This document shows positions 1 through 10,332 of a DNA stretch of 56,265 nt, piece after piece. Within the stretch, counting starts at the first letter, position 1. The number at the start of each line of letters is the position of its first letter. A program made the position numbers and the translations under genes. The DNA is from Winogradskyella sp. GTDB lineage: Bacteria > Bacteroidota > Bacteroidia > Flavobacteriales > Flavobacteriaceae. The stretch covers positions 1 to 56,265 of the forward strand of contig PBLD01000003.1 in the NCBI GenBank assembly GCA_002722255.1, written 5' to 3'. The notes below the pieces were generated by a model, which searched no databases, was not told the DNA's origin, and was given only the letters and a program-made list of their open reading frames with translations.

Positions 1-38
1 GCCGATGGTACTGCATCTGTGGAAGAGTAGGTCGCCGC
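1..38 (+). rRNA. rrf: 5S ribosomal RNA, 3' end only
   Basis: The window opens inside the 3' part of a 5S rRNA. The typical segment with GCCGATGGTACTGC and the closing GAGTAGGTCGCCGCC can be read, followed at once by a T run and a terminator hairpin. The 5' two thirds lie outside the window, so this is the distal end of an rRNA operon read on the plus strand. The exact 3' end is estimated to within a few bases. Confidence 0.85.
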
Positions 39-46
39 CTTTTTTG

Positions 47-80
47 AAAACCCTTACTAGTTAATAGTAAGGGTTTTTTT
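47..80 (+). terminator. Rho-independent terminator of the rRNA operon
   Basis: AACCCTTACTA pairs with TAGTAAGGGTT around a 4-5 base loop and is followed by seven T. It sits directly after the 5S rRNA end. Confidence 0.85.
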
Positions 81-116
81 GTTTTATTGGCGTTGTATTT
101 TAAATAAGGATGAATA

Positions 117-362
117 TTATTCTTGTTTTTTCTTTTTAAACATGCTATCCATTATAGTATTTAGTCCAATAAATAGCATTACTATTGCTAAAATGCAAAG
201 AAGTATAGAAACAATTAAAAGAGGGATATATAAAGGCTTGTCATCATTACTAAGAGTTAAGTGTACAAGTGTGGGACCAAGGAACATTAATACCAAGCAG
301 ATTGCTAATCGTTTTATTCCTTTTTTTAAAATGTCCTTATCTGTTCTGCTTTGTTCGTCCAT
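117..362 (-). CDS. Small two-TM membrane protein, DUF6095-like
   Basis: An 81-residue protein with a charged N-terminus, two hydrophobic segments (about residues 20-38 and 45-67) and a lysine-rich tail (FKKKKQE). The short loop between the helices carries SNDDKP. It resembles the small flavobacterial membrane proteins called DUF6095, which I recall next to murQ; that assignment is from memory. Its start overlaps the end of murQ by 26 bases, so the two are translationally coupled in one minus-strand operon. No function can be assigned. Confidence 0.7.
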   Translation of the reverse strand: MDEQSRTDKDILKKGIKRLAICLVLMFLGPTLVHLTLSNDDKPLYIPLLIVSILLCILAIVMLFIGLNTIMDSMFKKKKQE

Positions 363-1161
363 AAGTAATGCTTTTTCTTACGCTTTTATGTGTATTTAGT
401 AGTTTGGTTGCTTCTTCTTTAGATATACTCAATTCATCCATAATCATTTTTATACCTCGTTCAACTAATTTATCGTTACTTAATTGCATATCTACCATCT
501 TATTACCTTTTACTTTTCCTAATTGTATCATAGAAGTTGTGGTAATCATATTTAAAACTAGTTTTTGGGCGGTTCCTGCTTTCATTCTTGAGCTTCCAGT
601 GAGAAATTCAGGACCAACCACTACTTCAACAGGATACAGTGCTTCTATACTTAAAGGACTATTTTTATTGCAAGTTATACAACCTGTAGTGATTTTTTCT
701 TGATTACATTTTTTTAAAGCATTAATAACATAAGGGGTAGTCCCTGACGCTGCGATTCCTATAACAATATCTTTTTTAGTGATGTTAAATTCTTTTAAGT
801 CTAGCCAACCTTGAGTTTTAGAATCTTCAGCGTTCTCTACTGCCTTTCTTATCGCTTTATCGCCACCAGCAATTAAGCCTATAACTAAATCATGAGAAAC
901 TCCAAATGTTGGTGGACATTCTGATGCGTCTAAAATACCTAATCTACCGCTTGTCCCAGCTCCAATATAAAATAGTCTTCCACCTATTTTTAATTTAGCG
1001 ATAACTTGATTAATAAGAGCTTCTATTTGAGATAATGCTTTTTCTACAGCTAATGGTACAGTTTTATCTTCTTTATTAATATTAGAAATAATATCTTTTA
1101 CAGACATTTTTTCTAAATTGTCGTATAATGAATCTTGTTCTGTTGTTTTAGTAAATGACAT
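337..1161 (-). CDS. murQ: N-acetylmuramic acid 6-phosphate etherase
   Basis: MurQ cleaves the lactyl ether of MurNAc-6-phosphate, giving GlcNAc-6-phosphate and D-lactate during peptidoglycan recycling in the cytoplasm. The 274-residue protein has the SIS sugar-isomerase fold. The signature GAGTSGRLGILDASECPPTF is visible near residues 68-87, with the catalytic-region Glu in ASECPP. A second block, VVGPEFLTGSSRMKAGTAQK, and a helical C-terminal tail follow. Length is normal for the family. It is followed with overlap by the small DUF6095-like gene. No recycling partners (anmK, nagZ) lie in this window. Confidence 0.95.
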   Translation of the reverse strand: MSFTKTTEQDSLYDNLEKMSVKDIISNINKEDKTVPLAVEKALSQIEALINQVIAKLKIGGRLFYIGAGTSGRLGILDASECPPTFGVSHDLVIGLIAGGDKAIRKAVENAEDSKTQGWLDLKEFNITKKDIVIGIAASGTTPYVINALKKCNQEKITTGCITCNKNSPLSIEALYPVEVVVGPEFLTGSSRMKAGTAQKLVLNMITTTSMIQLGKVKGNKMVDMQLSNDKLVERGIKMIMDELSISKEEATKLLNTHKSVRKSITYGRTKQNR

Positions 1162-1200
1162 CAGTTATTAATTTTCATGTGAAAGTTACAATTAAATTTA

Positions 1201-1239
1201 AAAAAAAAGCTTCATTGAAAAATGAAGCTTTTTTTTTAG
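1201..1239 (-). terminator. Terminator after icd (bidirectional shape)
   Basis: AAGCTTCATT and AATGAAGCTT form a perfect 10-bp stem around GAAA, with A and T runs on either side. It lies just beyond the icd stop and upstream of murQ, so it should end icd transcripts. It would also work on the other strand. Confidence 0.85.
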
Positions 1240-1245
1240 TTTAAC

Positions 1246-3471
<2,226 letters not shown>

Positions 3472-3514
3472 TTAAATATAATGTGAATATGCTTAAGCTT
3501 ATTTTTAAGCTGTG

Positions 3515-3522
3515 CAAATATA
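3515..3522 (-). promoter_or_regulatory. Promoter -7 box (TAnnTTTG) for icd
   Basis: Reads TATATTTG on the minus strand, 50 bases before the icd start. It matches the Bacteroidetes sigma-A -7 consensus TAnnTTTG. I see no convincing -33 TTG. Confidence 0.6.
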
Positions 3523-3616
3523 CAAAATAGATAGGGTTTAGCGATTGCGAGATTGCTAGTAATTGATGGTAAATTTTGAGAATTTGTAGGGTTAAATACC
3601 TAAATAGTTAGATTCT

Positions 3617-4189
3617 TTATTTAATTTTTATTTTGAAGGTATTTAAAAGCCCTTCAATATTATTTATTGAAAACTGAGTACCTTTAAGATTGTTTTCAGC
3701 AGGATTGATATTGAAATTAAACGCTGTCGAAAAATCTGCTTTCTCAAGATTTGTGCTGTTGAAAATAGAATTCATTAAGTCACACTGAGTAAACTCGGAT
3801 TCTTTTGCTTCTGTATATGTAAAATCTACTTGATGTATTTTGCAATCTGTAAAACGTGTTTTGTTGATGTTCATATCAGAAAACGAGCTAAGATTAAGAT
3901 TACAATTACTAAAGCTGAAGTTTAGTAGAAATTCACTACAATCTTTAAAATTAATACCGACGAACTTACAAGATTTAAAATTTACATCATTAAATGTAGT
4001 ATGCTTTATATTGACATTACTAAAGTTACAATCCACAAATTCACATTCTAAAAAAACGTTGTTAGAAATATCTGAATTTTCAAAATTACAGTTTGTAAAG
4101 GTGCAATAGCTGTATTCTGCTTTTGGAAGTAGGTTGGTGGTGTAGTCTTTATTACTGAAGTTTTGGTCAGATATGCTTTGTAAATCCAT
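3617..4189 (-). CDS. Pentapeptide-repeat protein
   Basis: A 190-residue protein made almost wholly of A(D/N)LXX-type pentapeptide repeats, here Cys/Asn/Phe-rich (CTFTN CNFEN SDISN NVFLE CEFVD CNFSN and so on). About 25-30 units run from residue 27 to 160, predicting a right-handed quadrilateral beta-helix. No signal peptide is seen, so it is probably cytoplasmic. Some family members mimic DNA and protect gyrase (Qnr, MfpA), but nothing here shows that role. It stands alone, with icd 150 bases downstream and a long non-coding stretch upstream. Confidence 0.85.
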   Translation of the reverse strand: MDLQSISDQNFSNKDYTTNLLPKAEYSYCTFTNCNFENSDISNNVFLECEFVDCNFSNVNIKHTTFNDVNFKSCKFVGINFKDCSEFLLNFSFSNCNLNLSSFSDMNINKTRFTDCKIHQVDFTYTEAKESEFTQCDLMNSIFNSTNLEKADFSTAFNFNINPAENNLKGTQFSINNIEGLLNTFKIKIK

Positions 4190-4302
4190 AAAACAGATAT
4201 AGAAGAAAGTAGGATATGGGTTTTCGTGAATTAGAGTGAATTTTTCGCTTACAAAGCATAAAAATTTATATTAAAAACAAGAAAATATATCATGTTAGTT
4301 TA

Positions 4303-4347
4303 CTTCTCGATACAAAATTCCGTAAGAATTTCACTCGAAGTGACGAG
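4303..4347. repeat. Palindromic dispersed-repeat-like element
   Basis: A string of nested inverted arms: CTCG near the left end and CGAG at the right end, AAATTC/GAATTT around CGTAA, and TCACT-CGA-AGTGA. This layout is familiar from short intergenic repeats in flavobacterial genomes (memory only). A different palindrome with similar CTCG...TGACG ends sits inside ribD in this window. Confidence 0.45.
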
Positions 4348-4375
4348 CATTAATCTTTTGGCTTATAAAAACAAA

Positions 4376-4420
4376 AAGCCATATCACTACAGTAAAACTG
4401 TTCTGACATGGCTTCTTTTT
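4376..4420 (-). terminator. Strong hairpin, probable terminator of a minus-strand RNA
   Basis: AAGCCATaTCA pairs with TGAcATGGCTT, with an inner ACAG-TAAAA-CTGT stem. On the minus strand it is followed by TTTTTGTTTTT. The plus side also has a short T run, so it could work in both directions. No protein gene ends here, which implies a non-coding transcript upstream. Confidence 0.65.
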
Positions 4421-4860
4421 GAAACAGTACTAACGTGACCTATTTAGCTTTCACTAACTCAGCTGTATGATTTTTGTCATCATCCTTTTCAGTTCAAGTG
4501 TTCCTACTTCAAGTGAAACGTTTCATACCTTTCAAAATGTATTGACCTGATACTACTCCGTTTCATAAGATTTGTTTTTCTTGATGTTTTCTTCTTTGTT
4601 CTTCACTTGCGTGTCCTACACGTCCAAAAACATTGCTCATCCTTTTCTCGTTCACTTTCGATTCCGTTACTTTTTCAAAGCTTTCCACTTACGCTTTCTA
4701 ATCTGCAAGCATATTATAAAACTTAAGCTTCATGGTTAACTATCCAACACTTGCCTACACAAGCGGTTCACTAACCTCAAAAAACAATCTTATTAATTTT
4801 AAAGAACGTTACTTTAAACAATTAACATAAATCTAAAATTTCTTTTAAAACCAAACACTG
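4376..4860 (-). ncRNA. Candidate structured non-coding RNA, unknown family
   Basis: A gene-free segment ends at a canonical terminator and contains several perfect small stems: ATGA...TCAT at 4467-4480, TGAAACGTTTCA at 4514-4525 and CGTGT-CCT-ACACG at 4610-4622. It also has a repeated CTTCAAGTG/TTCAAGTG motif near 4492-4516. The 5' end is a guess because no clear TAnnTTTG box is visible. I looked for and did not find the conserved cores of RNase P RNA, tmRNA or SRP RNA. The strand call rests on the terminator's better T tail. Confidence 0.35.
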
Positions 4861-4972
4861 TTTGTTGTTGACTGTTCAGCTAAAGTATGTTTATATTTCG
4901 AATAAGCAAATTTTTTAACGATTTAGATGTGCACAATTTATAAACTGTACTTATTAACAAAAGTTAATAACT

Positions 4973-5003
4973 AAAAAAGCCTTCAGTAATGAAGGCTTTT
5001 TTA
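4973..5003 (-). terminator. Terminator after rplS
   Basis: AAAAAAGCCTTC and GAAGGCTTTTTT flank a short AGTAAT loop. It lies 18 bases beyond the rplS stop. Confidence 0.85.
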
Positions 5004-5020
5004 ATGTTATGTGTGTTAGA

Positions 5021-5371
5021 TTATCTTCTAACTTCTTTAATTCTTGCTTTTTTACCAGTAAGACCTCTAAAGTAGAATATACGTGCTCTACGTACTTTAC
5101 CACGCTTGTTCACTTCAATTTTTTGCAAAGCTGGTAAGTTAATTGGGAAGATACGCTCTACACCAATAGTACCTGACATTTTACGGATTGTAAATGTTTC
5201 TGAAGCTCCACTTCCTTTACGTTGTAATACAACACCTTTAAAGAACTGTGTACGTGTTTTACTGCCTTCCTTAATTTCGTAGTATACTGTGATAGTATCA
5301 CCAGCACTAAATTCTGGTAAGTCTTTTTTGGTTACAAATTCGTCTTGTACAAATTTTACTAAAGAATCCAT
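5021..5371 (-). CDS. rplS: 50S ribosomal protein L19
   Basis: L19 sits at the 30S-50S interface of the ribosome. The 116-residue protein has the typical core FSAGDTITVYYEIKEG, the FKGVVLQRKGSG loop, TFTIRKMSGTIGVERIFP and the basic end RGKVRRARIFYFRGLTGKKA. Length is normal. It lies downstream of trmD on the same strand, the usual bacterial pairing, but here the two are separated by 188 bases containing a TATCTTTG box and a tandem repeat, so rplS probably has its own promoter. A terminator follows. Confidence 0.97.
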   Translation of the reverse strand: MDSLVKFVQDEFVTKKDLPEFSAGDTITVYYEIKEGSKTRTQFFKGVVLQRKGSGASETFTIRKMSGTIGVERIFPINLPALQKIEVNKRGKVRRARIFYFRGLTGKKARIKEVRR

Positions 5372-5444
5372 GTTTTCTCTTTTATAATGGTTGTTTCAAA
5401 TCAACATTCACGGTTTTCGCCAGAGGTTAATCCAAAAGTGGGTG

Positions 5445-5452
5445 CAAAGATA
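5445..5452 (-). promoter_or_regulatory. Promoter -7 box (TAnnTTTG) for rplS
   Basis: TATCTTTG on the minus strand, 73 bases before the rplS start. It gives rplS a promoter independent of trmD. Confidence 0.6.
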
Positions 5453-5519
5453 ATTAAAAAGTTAAAAGTAGAAAGTAGAAAGTGAAAAGTTTTTGTTTGA
5501 ATTTTGGGTTTGATATTTT

Positions 5520-5568
5520 AGCCATTAGCCATTAGCCATTAGCCATTAGCCATTAGCCATTAGCCATT
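5520..5568. repeat. 7-bp tandem repeat at the trmD 3' end
   Basis: Nearly seven perfect copies of the unit GCCATTA (TGGCTAA on the minus strand). The first unit on the trmD side overlaps the last trmD codons (Asn-Gly-stop), because the stop TAA is part of the unit. Copy number can therefore change without altering TrmD. It lies between trmD and the rplS promoter. Confidence 0.95.
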
Positions 5569-6237
5569 CAAAAGATCTGGTCGCCTTTCCTTGGTGCGTT
5601 GGTAGGCTTGCTCTTCGCGCCATTTTTCTATCTTACCAAAATTACCGCTAAACAATACTTCAGGGACTTTCATGCCTTTATAGTCTCTCGGTCTTGTATA
5701 AATTGGTGGTGCTAACAGATTATCTTGAAACGAATCGGTTAGGGCAGAAGTCTCATTTCCCAAAACGCCTGGTATTAATCTAATAACCGCATCGCACAGC
5801 ACAGCTGCACCTAATTCGCCACCAGACAACACATAATCTCCGATAGAGATTTCTCTGGTGATAAATTTATCGCGCACACGTTGGTCTACACCTTTATAAT
5901 GACCACAAAGTATAATGATGTTTTCTTTTAGCGATACTTGGTTGGCTATACTTTGGTTAAGACACTCACCATCTGGTGTCATATATATGATTTCGTCATA
6001 GTTACGCTCTGCTTGTAAACCAGAAATACATTTATCTATTGGCTCTATCATCATTACCATACCGGCTCCACCACCAAATTGGTAATCGTCCACAGATTTA
6101 TAGTTGTCTGTAGTATAATCTCTGAGATTATGAAAATGAACTTCTACCAAATTTGCTTCTATGGCACGTTTAAGTATTGAAGCTTCAAACGGACTTTTTA
6201 AAAGTTCTGGTAAAACGGTTATGATATCTATGCGCAT
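5560..6237 (-). CDS. trmD: tRNA (guanine-N1)-methyltransferase
   Basis: TrmD methylates G37 of tRNA next to the anticodon, using SAM, and prevents frameshifting. The 225-residue protein shows the SPOUT trefoil-knot sequence: [28 protein letters not shown] and PPIYTRP. The N-terminal [12 protein letters not shown] and [13 protein letters not shown] blocks are intact. Its start follows a TATCTTTG box by about 20 bases. The C-terminal codons run into a 7-bp tandem repeat. Confidence 0.97.
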   Translation of the reverse strand: MRIDIITVLPELLKSPFEASILKRAIEANLVEVHFHNLRDYTTDNYKSVDDYQFGGGAGMVMMIEPIDKCISGLQAERNYDEIIYMTPDGECLNQSIANQVSLKENIIILCGHYKGVDQRVRDKFITREISIGDYVLSGGELGAAVLCDAVIRLIPGVLGNETSALTDSFQDNLLAPPIYTRPRDYKGMKVPEVLFSGNFGKIEKWREEQAYQRTKERRPDLLNG

Positions 6238-6257
6238 GGTCTTTTTTTTATGGATTG

Positions 6258-6265
6258 CAAAGATA
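6258..6265 (-). promoter_or_regulatory. Promoter -7 box (TAnnTTTG) for trmD
   Basis: TATCTTTG on the minus strand, 20 bases before the trmD start codon. Confidence 0.55.
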
Positions 6266-6308
6266 ATTTAAAATAATATTAGTTTTAGTTAAGTGTGAGT
6301 AAAACAAA

Positions 6309-6337
6309 AAAATCCGCAATTAGTATTGCGGATTTTC
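6309..6337 (-). terminator. Terminator after the coiled-coil membrane protein gene
   Basis: AAATCCGCAAT and ATTGCGGATTT form an 11-bp stem around TAGT, followed on the minus strand by an A/T-rich run. It lies 24 bases after the 6361 stop. Confidence 0.75.
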
Positions 6338-6360
6338 AATATTTATAAAAAAAACTAAGA

Positions 6361-6987
6361 TTAAGCTTTGTTTTTATTAATCTCGTCTTGAAGTTGACGT
6401 CTTACTTTTTGTTCACGTTCTAGTGCTGTACGTCTGTGTTCTTCAAACTCTGTTTCTACTTCTTCGAGTTTGTGTTTAGCTTCCTTGGTTAACGAGTTAC
6501 TGTTTTTAAACTTATAAATAAAGAATAATAAAAAGGCAGTTAGAGCAGCAATGATACTCCACATAATAACATTATAATTCGTTTTGCTGGTTTGCATACC
6601 CAATAATGCCATATTGTTTTTTTCTTCGTTGGTTTGGTCTAAAGTGGTTTGTGTGTTTCCAAGCTTAGCTTTAAGATCGTCTATTTCTTTAACTTGGTTG
6701 GCAACAGTTACTTCAGAATTGGCTAAATCTTTATATGTAGTTTTAAGCGAATCTAAAACGTTGGCCTTTAATTTTAATAACCAAGCTTGTTTTACAGCTT
6801 CGTAAGGTTGACCATTGGTACCTTTAAAGTTTCCGGATTTTCTAAAAACATATTCAAATTGGCTATCAATAGTACCACTGTTTAATGAGTACTGTTCTTC
6901 AGCATCGGCTTGCTGAGTTTGTGCGGTTAAGGTTTGTAGGTTAAAGGTAACTATAAGAATTACAGCGACTTTAGCTAAAAACTTCAT
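6361..6987 (-). CDS. Exported coiled-coil protein with one central TM helix, unknown function
   Basis: A 208-residue protein with a Sec signal peptide (MKFLAKVAVILIVTFNLQTLTAQ). A short conserved-looking region follows (SGTIDSQFEYVFRKSGNF), then a coiled coil (about 90-125), a single TM segment (about 141-161) and a charged coiled-coil tail. I recall such proteins, always beside trmD in flavobacteria, being labelled 'tRNA (guanine-N1)-methyltransferase'. The sequence has no SPOUT motif, so that label would be a context error. It has its own terminator. A role in the cell envelope is plausible but unproven. Confidence 0.75.
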   Translation of the reverse strand: MKFLAKVAVILIVTFNLQTLTAQTQQADAEEQYSLNSGTIDSQFEYVFRKSGNFKGTNGQPYEAVKQAWLLKLKANVLDSLKTTYKDLANSEVTVANQVKEIDDLKAKLGNTQTTLDQTNEEKNNMALLGMQTSKTNYNVIMWSIIAALTAFLLFFIYKFKNSNSLTKEAKHKLEEVETEFEEHRRTALEREQKVRRQLQDEINKNKA

Positions 6988-7137
6988 ATTGTAATTGTTT
7001 TGGTTGTGTTCGATTAATTAGGTGCCAAGATAATGAATTTATGTGCATTTGTTTCAATAAATATTTAAAACAAATACAACATCATTTTACTCAACAGTTC
7101 ATATACGCACTTTGTGTTGCTTTGGATGTTTTAAAAC

Positions 7138-7168
7138 AAAAAAATCTTGCCAAACGACAAGATTTTTC
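7138..7168 (-). terminator. Terminator after gap
   Basis: AAAATCTTG and CAAGATTTT form a 9-bp stem. On the minus strand it is followed by a T-rich run. It lies 22 bases beyond the gap stop. Confidence 0.8.
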
Positions 7169-7189
7169 TTTTTCCTTTTTCAAAAGATT

Positions 7190-8638
7190 CTAATAATAAG
7201 TATAGCGTCTTACCTTAGAAATATATTTTGCAAGTCTTATAACTTGATGGCTATAACCATACTCATTGTCGTACCAAATGTATAAGACAACATTTTTACC
7301 ATCTGCTCTTACAATGGTTGCTTTACTATCATAAATTGATGGAGCAGAGCTGCCAACGATGTCGCTAGAAACAAGCTCGTCGCTCATTTCGTACTTAATT
7401 TGCTCTACTAAATCACCTTCAAGAGCGTATTTTTTCATTATAGTATTCATGCTCTCTACAGAGGTTTCTTTTTCTAATTCTAGGTTTAGAATAGCCAAAG
7501 AACCATTTGGTACAGGTACTCTAATAGCATTAGATGTTAATTTGCCTTCTAGTGATGGTAATGCTTTACTTACTGCTTTACCAGCACCAGTTTCTGTAAT
7601 TACCATGTTAAGACCAGCAGCTCTACCACGTCTGTATTTTTTGTGAAAGTTATCTACTAAATTTTGGTCATTCGTGTAAGCATGAATGGTCTCTAAGTGA
7701 CCAGATTTTACACCAAAAGAATCTTCAACAGCTTTTAAAACAGGTGTAATGGCGTTAGTAGTACAAGAAGCGGCAGAGAAAATTTTAACTTCATCAGGAT
7801 TATGTTCTAAGTGGTTAACTCCATGCACAATATTAGGTACTCCTTTTCCTGGCGCTGTTAAAAGAACTTTTTCTACACCTTTAGATTTTAAATGTCTCCC
7901 TAAAGCTTTATCATCTCTAAATGCTCCAGTATTATCAATTACTAAAGCATTGTTTATACCATATTTTGTATAATCTATATCTTCTGGTGCATTAGCAGAA
8001 ATAATATTAACTGTTGTACCATTTATAATAAGCGCGCTGTTTTTTGCATCAACACCAACCATACCAGAGAAATCTCCGTGTACAGAATCGTTTCTTAATA
8101 ACGATGCGCGTTTTTCTAATACAGTTTTGTTAACCTCACCGCGAGTTACAATAGCTCTTAATCGCAGTTGATTACCCTTACCAGTACGTGTCATTAACTC
8201 ACGTGCTACTAATCTACCGATTCTACCAAAACCATAAAGAATAACATCTTTAGGTTCTAACTCCTTAGAGTTATTTGCATCTTTTAATTTAGCAGCAACA
8301 AAAGCAGTGGCATTATCATACTTCTGATCTTCTAAGTGATACTCGTACGTTAATTTACCAATGTCTAATTTAGCAGGAGGTAAATTTAATTTTTTAATAG
8401 CCTGAGCAATTTCTACAGAGTCAAAGATTGAAATCGGTTTCTGAACAAATTCGCCTGCATATTCGTGCAAGTTTAAAATTTCGCTCACTTTTCTGTCAAT
8501 TAATTGGTTTCTGAATAAAACAAGCTCAATGGAATTATCGTACCAAAGGTCGCTTACTGTTTTAATAAATTCGACCGTAGCTCTGCGACGGTCTGCCTGA
8601 AACGCTAACTCTTTTTCGTAAGTGTCGTTAAAACCCAT
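7190..8638 (-). CDS. gap: Glyceraldehyde-3-phosphate dehydrogenase, N-terminally extended type
   Basis: Oxidises glyceraldehyde-3-phosphate to 1,3-bisphosphoglycerate with NAD(P). The Rossmann motif GFGRIGR is at residues 136-142 and the catalytic Cys at 292 in SAASCTTNAITP. WYDNEYGYS lies near the C-terminus. At 482 residues it is about 145 longer than ordinary GAPDH (about 335). The extra length is a helical N-terminal domain of about 130 residues, a form I know from Bacteroidetes and some other bacteria. The function of the extension is not evident. It is monocistronic, with a TATTTTTG box upstream and a terminator after. Confidence 0.95.
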   Translation of the reverse strand: MGFNDTYEKELAFQADRRRATVEFIKTVSDLWYDNSIELVLFRNQLIDRKVSEILNLHEYAGEFVQKPISIFDSVEIAQAIKKLNLPPAKLDIGKLTYEYHLEDQKYDNATAFVAAKLKDANNSKELEPKDVILYGFGRIGRLVARELMTRTGKGNQLRLRAIVTRGEVNKTVLEKRASLLRNDSVHGDFSGMVGVDAKNSALIINGTTVNIISANAPEDIDYTKYGINNALVIDNTGAFRDDKALGRHLKSKGVEKVLLTAPGKGVPNIVHGVNHLEHNPDEVKIFSAASCTTNAITPVLKAVEDSFGVKSGHLETIHAYTNDQNLVDNFHKKYRRGRAAGLNMVITETGAGKAVSKALPSLEGKLTSNAIRVPVPNGSLAILNLELEKETSVESMNTIMKKYALEGDLVEQIKYEMSDELVSSDIVGSSAPSIYDSKATIVRADGKNVVLYIWYDNEYGYSHQVIRLAKYISKVRRYTYY

Positions 8639-8670
8639 TTTTTATTGGTTTAGTGTTTTTAGATTTTGCG

Positions 8671-8678
8671 CAAAAATA
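8671..8678 (-). promoter_or_regulatory. Promoter -7 box (TAnnTTTG) for gap
   Basis: TATTTTTG on the minus strand, 32 bases before the gap start codon. Confidence 0.55.
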
Positions 8679-8719
8679 CATATTTCAAACGTTTTCGTAG
8701 CACTTTTTACCGAAAATAA

Positions 8720-8752
8720 AAACCCTTCAAAGAATTGTACTTTGAAGGGTGG
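8720..8752 (-). terminator. Terminator after the Deg protease gene
   Basis: ACCCTTCAAAG and CTTTGAAGGGT form a perfect 11-bp stem around a 7-base loop, followed on the minus strand by TTTTATTTT. Confidence 0.85.
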
Positions 8753-8775
8753 CTTTAATCTATTTTTAAATTTTT

Positions 8776-10182
8776 TTATCTAAAGTTGTAGACTACTTTT
8801 TCACCTTGCTTATTTATAACTTCAATTTGAAGAGGCTCATTCATATTTCTTGTTTTAATAGCATTTTGAGCATCATCTACTGAGTATAGTTTTTTACCGT
8901 TAATACGTGTAACGAGGCTTCCTTCCTCTATACCTTCTCTATTCCAATAGGCTTCGTAGCGCTCATCAAATTCATATATTTTTAGACCATAGTCAGTGTC
9001 ATATTTTTTTAAATCTGATTTTGTAGCATTTTTTACCATACCAATGGTTTCTATTACGGTTTGGGAAGGTTTTAAAAGTGTAACTGGTACAATTTCTTCA
9101 TTACCGTCTCTCACTATGGTTACAATAACTTCGTCGTTTGGACTTTTTGTTTTTAAGTAGCCTGCTAAATCTGAGAACTTATTAATTTCAACATTATCAA
9201 TTTTCTTTATGATATCTCCAGATTTAATTCCTGCTTTTTCAGCACCTGTATCTTCTGTAACATCACTAACGTAGAAACCTTCTGTCATATCAGTACCTAT
9301 TTGTTCTGCTGTTTGACTATTTAAAGCACTGCCGACAACACCAAGTATACCATTTTGTACATTTCCGTACTCCATGATATCATTAACAATTTTACGAGCA
9401 ATATTACTAGGTACAGCGAACGAATACCCAATATAAGATCCATCTCGCGATGATATTGCGGTATTAATACCGATTAAATCTCCATTAGTATTTACTAATG
9501 CACCACCAGAATTACCTGGATTTACTGCCGCATCGGTTTGAATAAAAGATTGCGTATTTCTACCACTTAAGTCTCTCGATTTTGCACTAATAATACCAGC
9601 AGTTACAGTAGAGTTGAGATTAAACGGATTACCAACGGCTAAAACCCATTCACCAATTTTAGCACTATCTGAGTCTCCAAAGGCTAAAAATGGTAAATCC
9701 TCATCTGCTTCAATTTTTATGAGAGCAATGTCTGTGGCTTCATCTGTACCAACCAGTTCTGCCATGTAAGTTTTGTTATTGTTTAGAGTGATGCTAATTT
9801 CGTTAGCATTTTGAATGACGTGGTTGTTAGTAACAATGTAGCCTGTTGGAGAAATAATAACACCACTTCCTGTGCCTACTTGCGCACGAGGTTGAGATCT
9901 TCCAAAGAAGTAATCACCCATTGTTATAGGTGCAGAAACAATAGCAGTGTTTTTTACGTGCACTACTGCATCTAAAGATTTTTCTGCTGCTTCAACAAAG
10001 TTTGGAGTTATTTCAGCAGAATTGTTAAGTGTTGTGTTTGTGGGTACGTATACAGGTAAGTCAGAAACTTGCTCTACAGCTAACTGCTCTGGTTGTTGTT
10101 TTTCAATAAAAAGCTTATAACCACCAAGGGTTAGCAGACCACCTAATACCGAAACACCAACTAATGATAGGATCTTCTTCAT
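8776..10182 (-). CDS. degP: HtrA/Deg-type serine protease with two PDZ domains
   Basis: An envelope quality-control protease and chaperone. The 468-residue protein has an N-terminal membrane segment (residues 2-24) acting as signal or anchor. A trypsin-like domain follows with the triad His121 (TNNHVIQ), Asp151 (ATDIALIKI) and Ser225 (GNSGGALV). Two PDZ domains follow at about 270-365 and 385-465. The arrangement matches the DegP/DegQ group; which one cannot be decided from sequence alone, so the symbol is approximate. It is monocistronic with a terminator, and divergent from dapF. Confidence 0.92.
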   Translation of the reverse strand: MKKILSLVGVSVLGGLLTLGGYKLFIEKQQPEQLAVEQVSDLPVYVPTNTTLNNSAEITPNFVEAAEKSLDAVVHVKNTAIVSAPITMGDYFFGRSQPRAQVGTGSGVIISPTGYIVTNNHVIQNANEISITLNNNKTYMAELVGTDEATDIALIKIEADEDLPFLAFGDSDSAKIGEWVLAVGNPFNLNSTVTAGIISAKSRDLSGRNTQSFIQTDAAVNPGNSGGALVNTNGDLIGINTAISSRDGSYIGYSFAVPSNIARKIVNDIMEYGNVQNGILGVVGSALNSQTAEQIGTDMTEGFYVSDVTEDTGAEKAGIKSGDIIKKIDNVEINKFSDLAGYLKTKSPNDEVIVTIVRDGNEEIVPVTLLKPSQTVIETIGMVKNATKSDLKKYDTDYGLKIYEFDERYEAYWNREGIEEGSLVTRINGKKLYSVDDAQNAIKTRNMNEPLQIEVINKQGEKVVYNFR

Positions 10183-10315
10183 AATTTTTCAGGATTTAAG
10201 TTTTCTTTTTAACGTTTAAATTTATATATATATTGAATTTTAATTTTCATTTTAACGACTATTTAACGCCAACTTTAACTGCCTTTTAACATCGCTAGTT
10301 ACAGTCTTTAATTCT

Positions 10316-10323
10316 TATATTTG
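10316..10323 (+). promoter_or_regulatory. Promoter -7 box (TAnnTTTG) for dapF
   Basis: TATATTTG ends 9 bases before the ATG at 10333. An in-frame TTG at 10321 overlaps this box and is therefore very unlikely to be the start codon. Confidence 0.65.
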
Positions 10324-10332
10324 CGTAGAATT

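Larger units (their letters stand above)
4190..5020. other. 830-base non-coding stretch with hairpins and a dispersed-repeat-like element
   Basis: No credible reading frame is seen on either strand. The stretch holds, in order, a repeat-like palindrome (4303-4347), a strong terminator-shaped hairpin (4376-4420), a run of short hairpins (4467-4622), an AT-rich segment (4790-4970) and the rplS terminator (4973-5003). A candidate structured RNA in the middle is listed separately. Confidence 0.6.

Noticed and set aside
4190..5020. RNase P RNA, tmRNA or SRP RNA in the gene-free stretch
   Set aside because: The conserved cores of these RNAs (such as the GAGGAAAGTC type block of RNase P, a T-loop with CCA end for tmRNA) are not present on either strand.
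5520..5568. CRISPR array at the trmD repeat
   Set aside because: Units are 7 bases with no spacers; it is a simple tandem repeat.
7359..7973. Plus-strand reading frames opposite the GAPDH gene
   Set aside because: They are shadows of the strongly supported minus-strand gene and have no features of their own.
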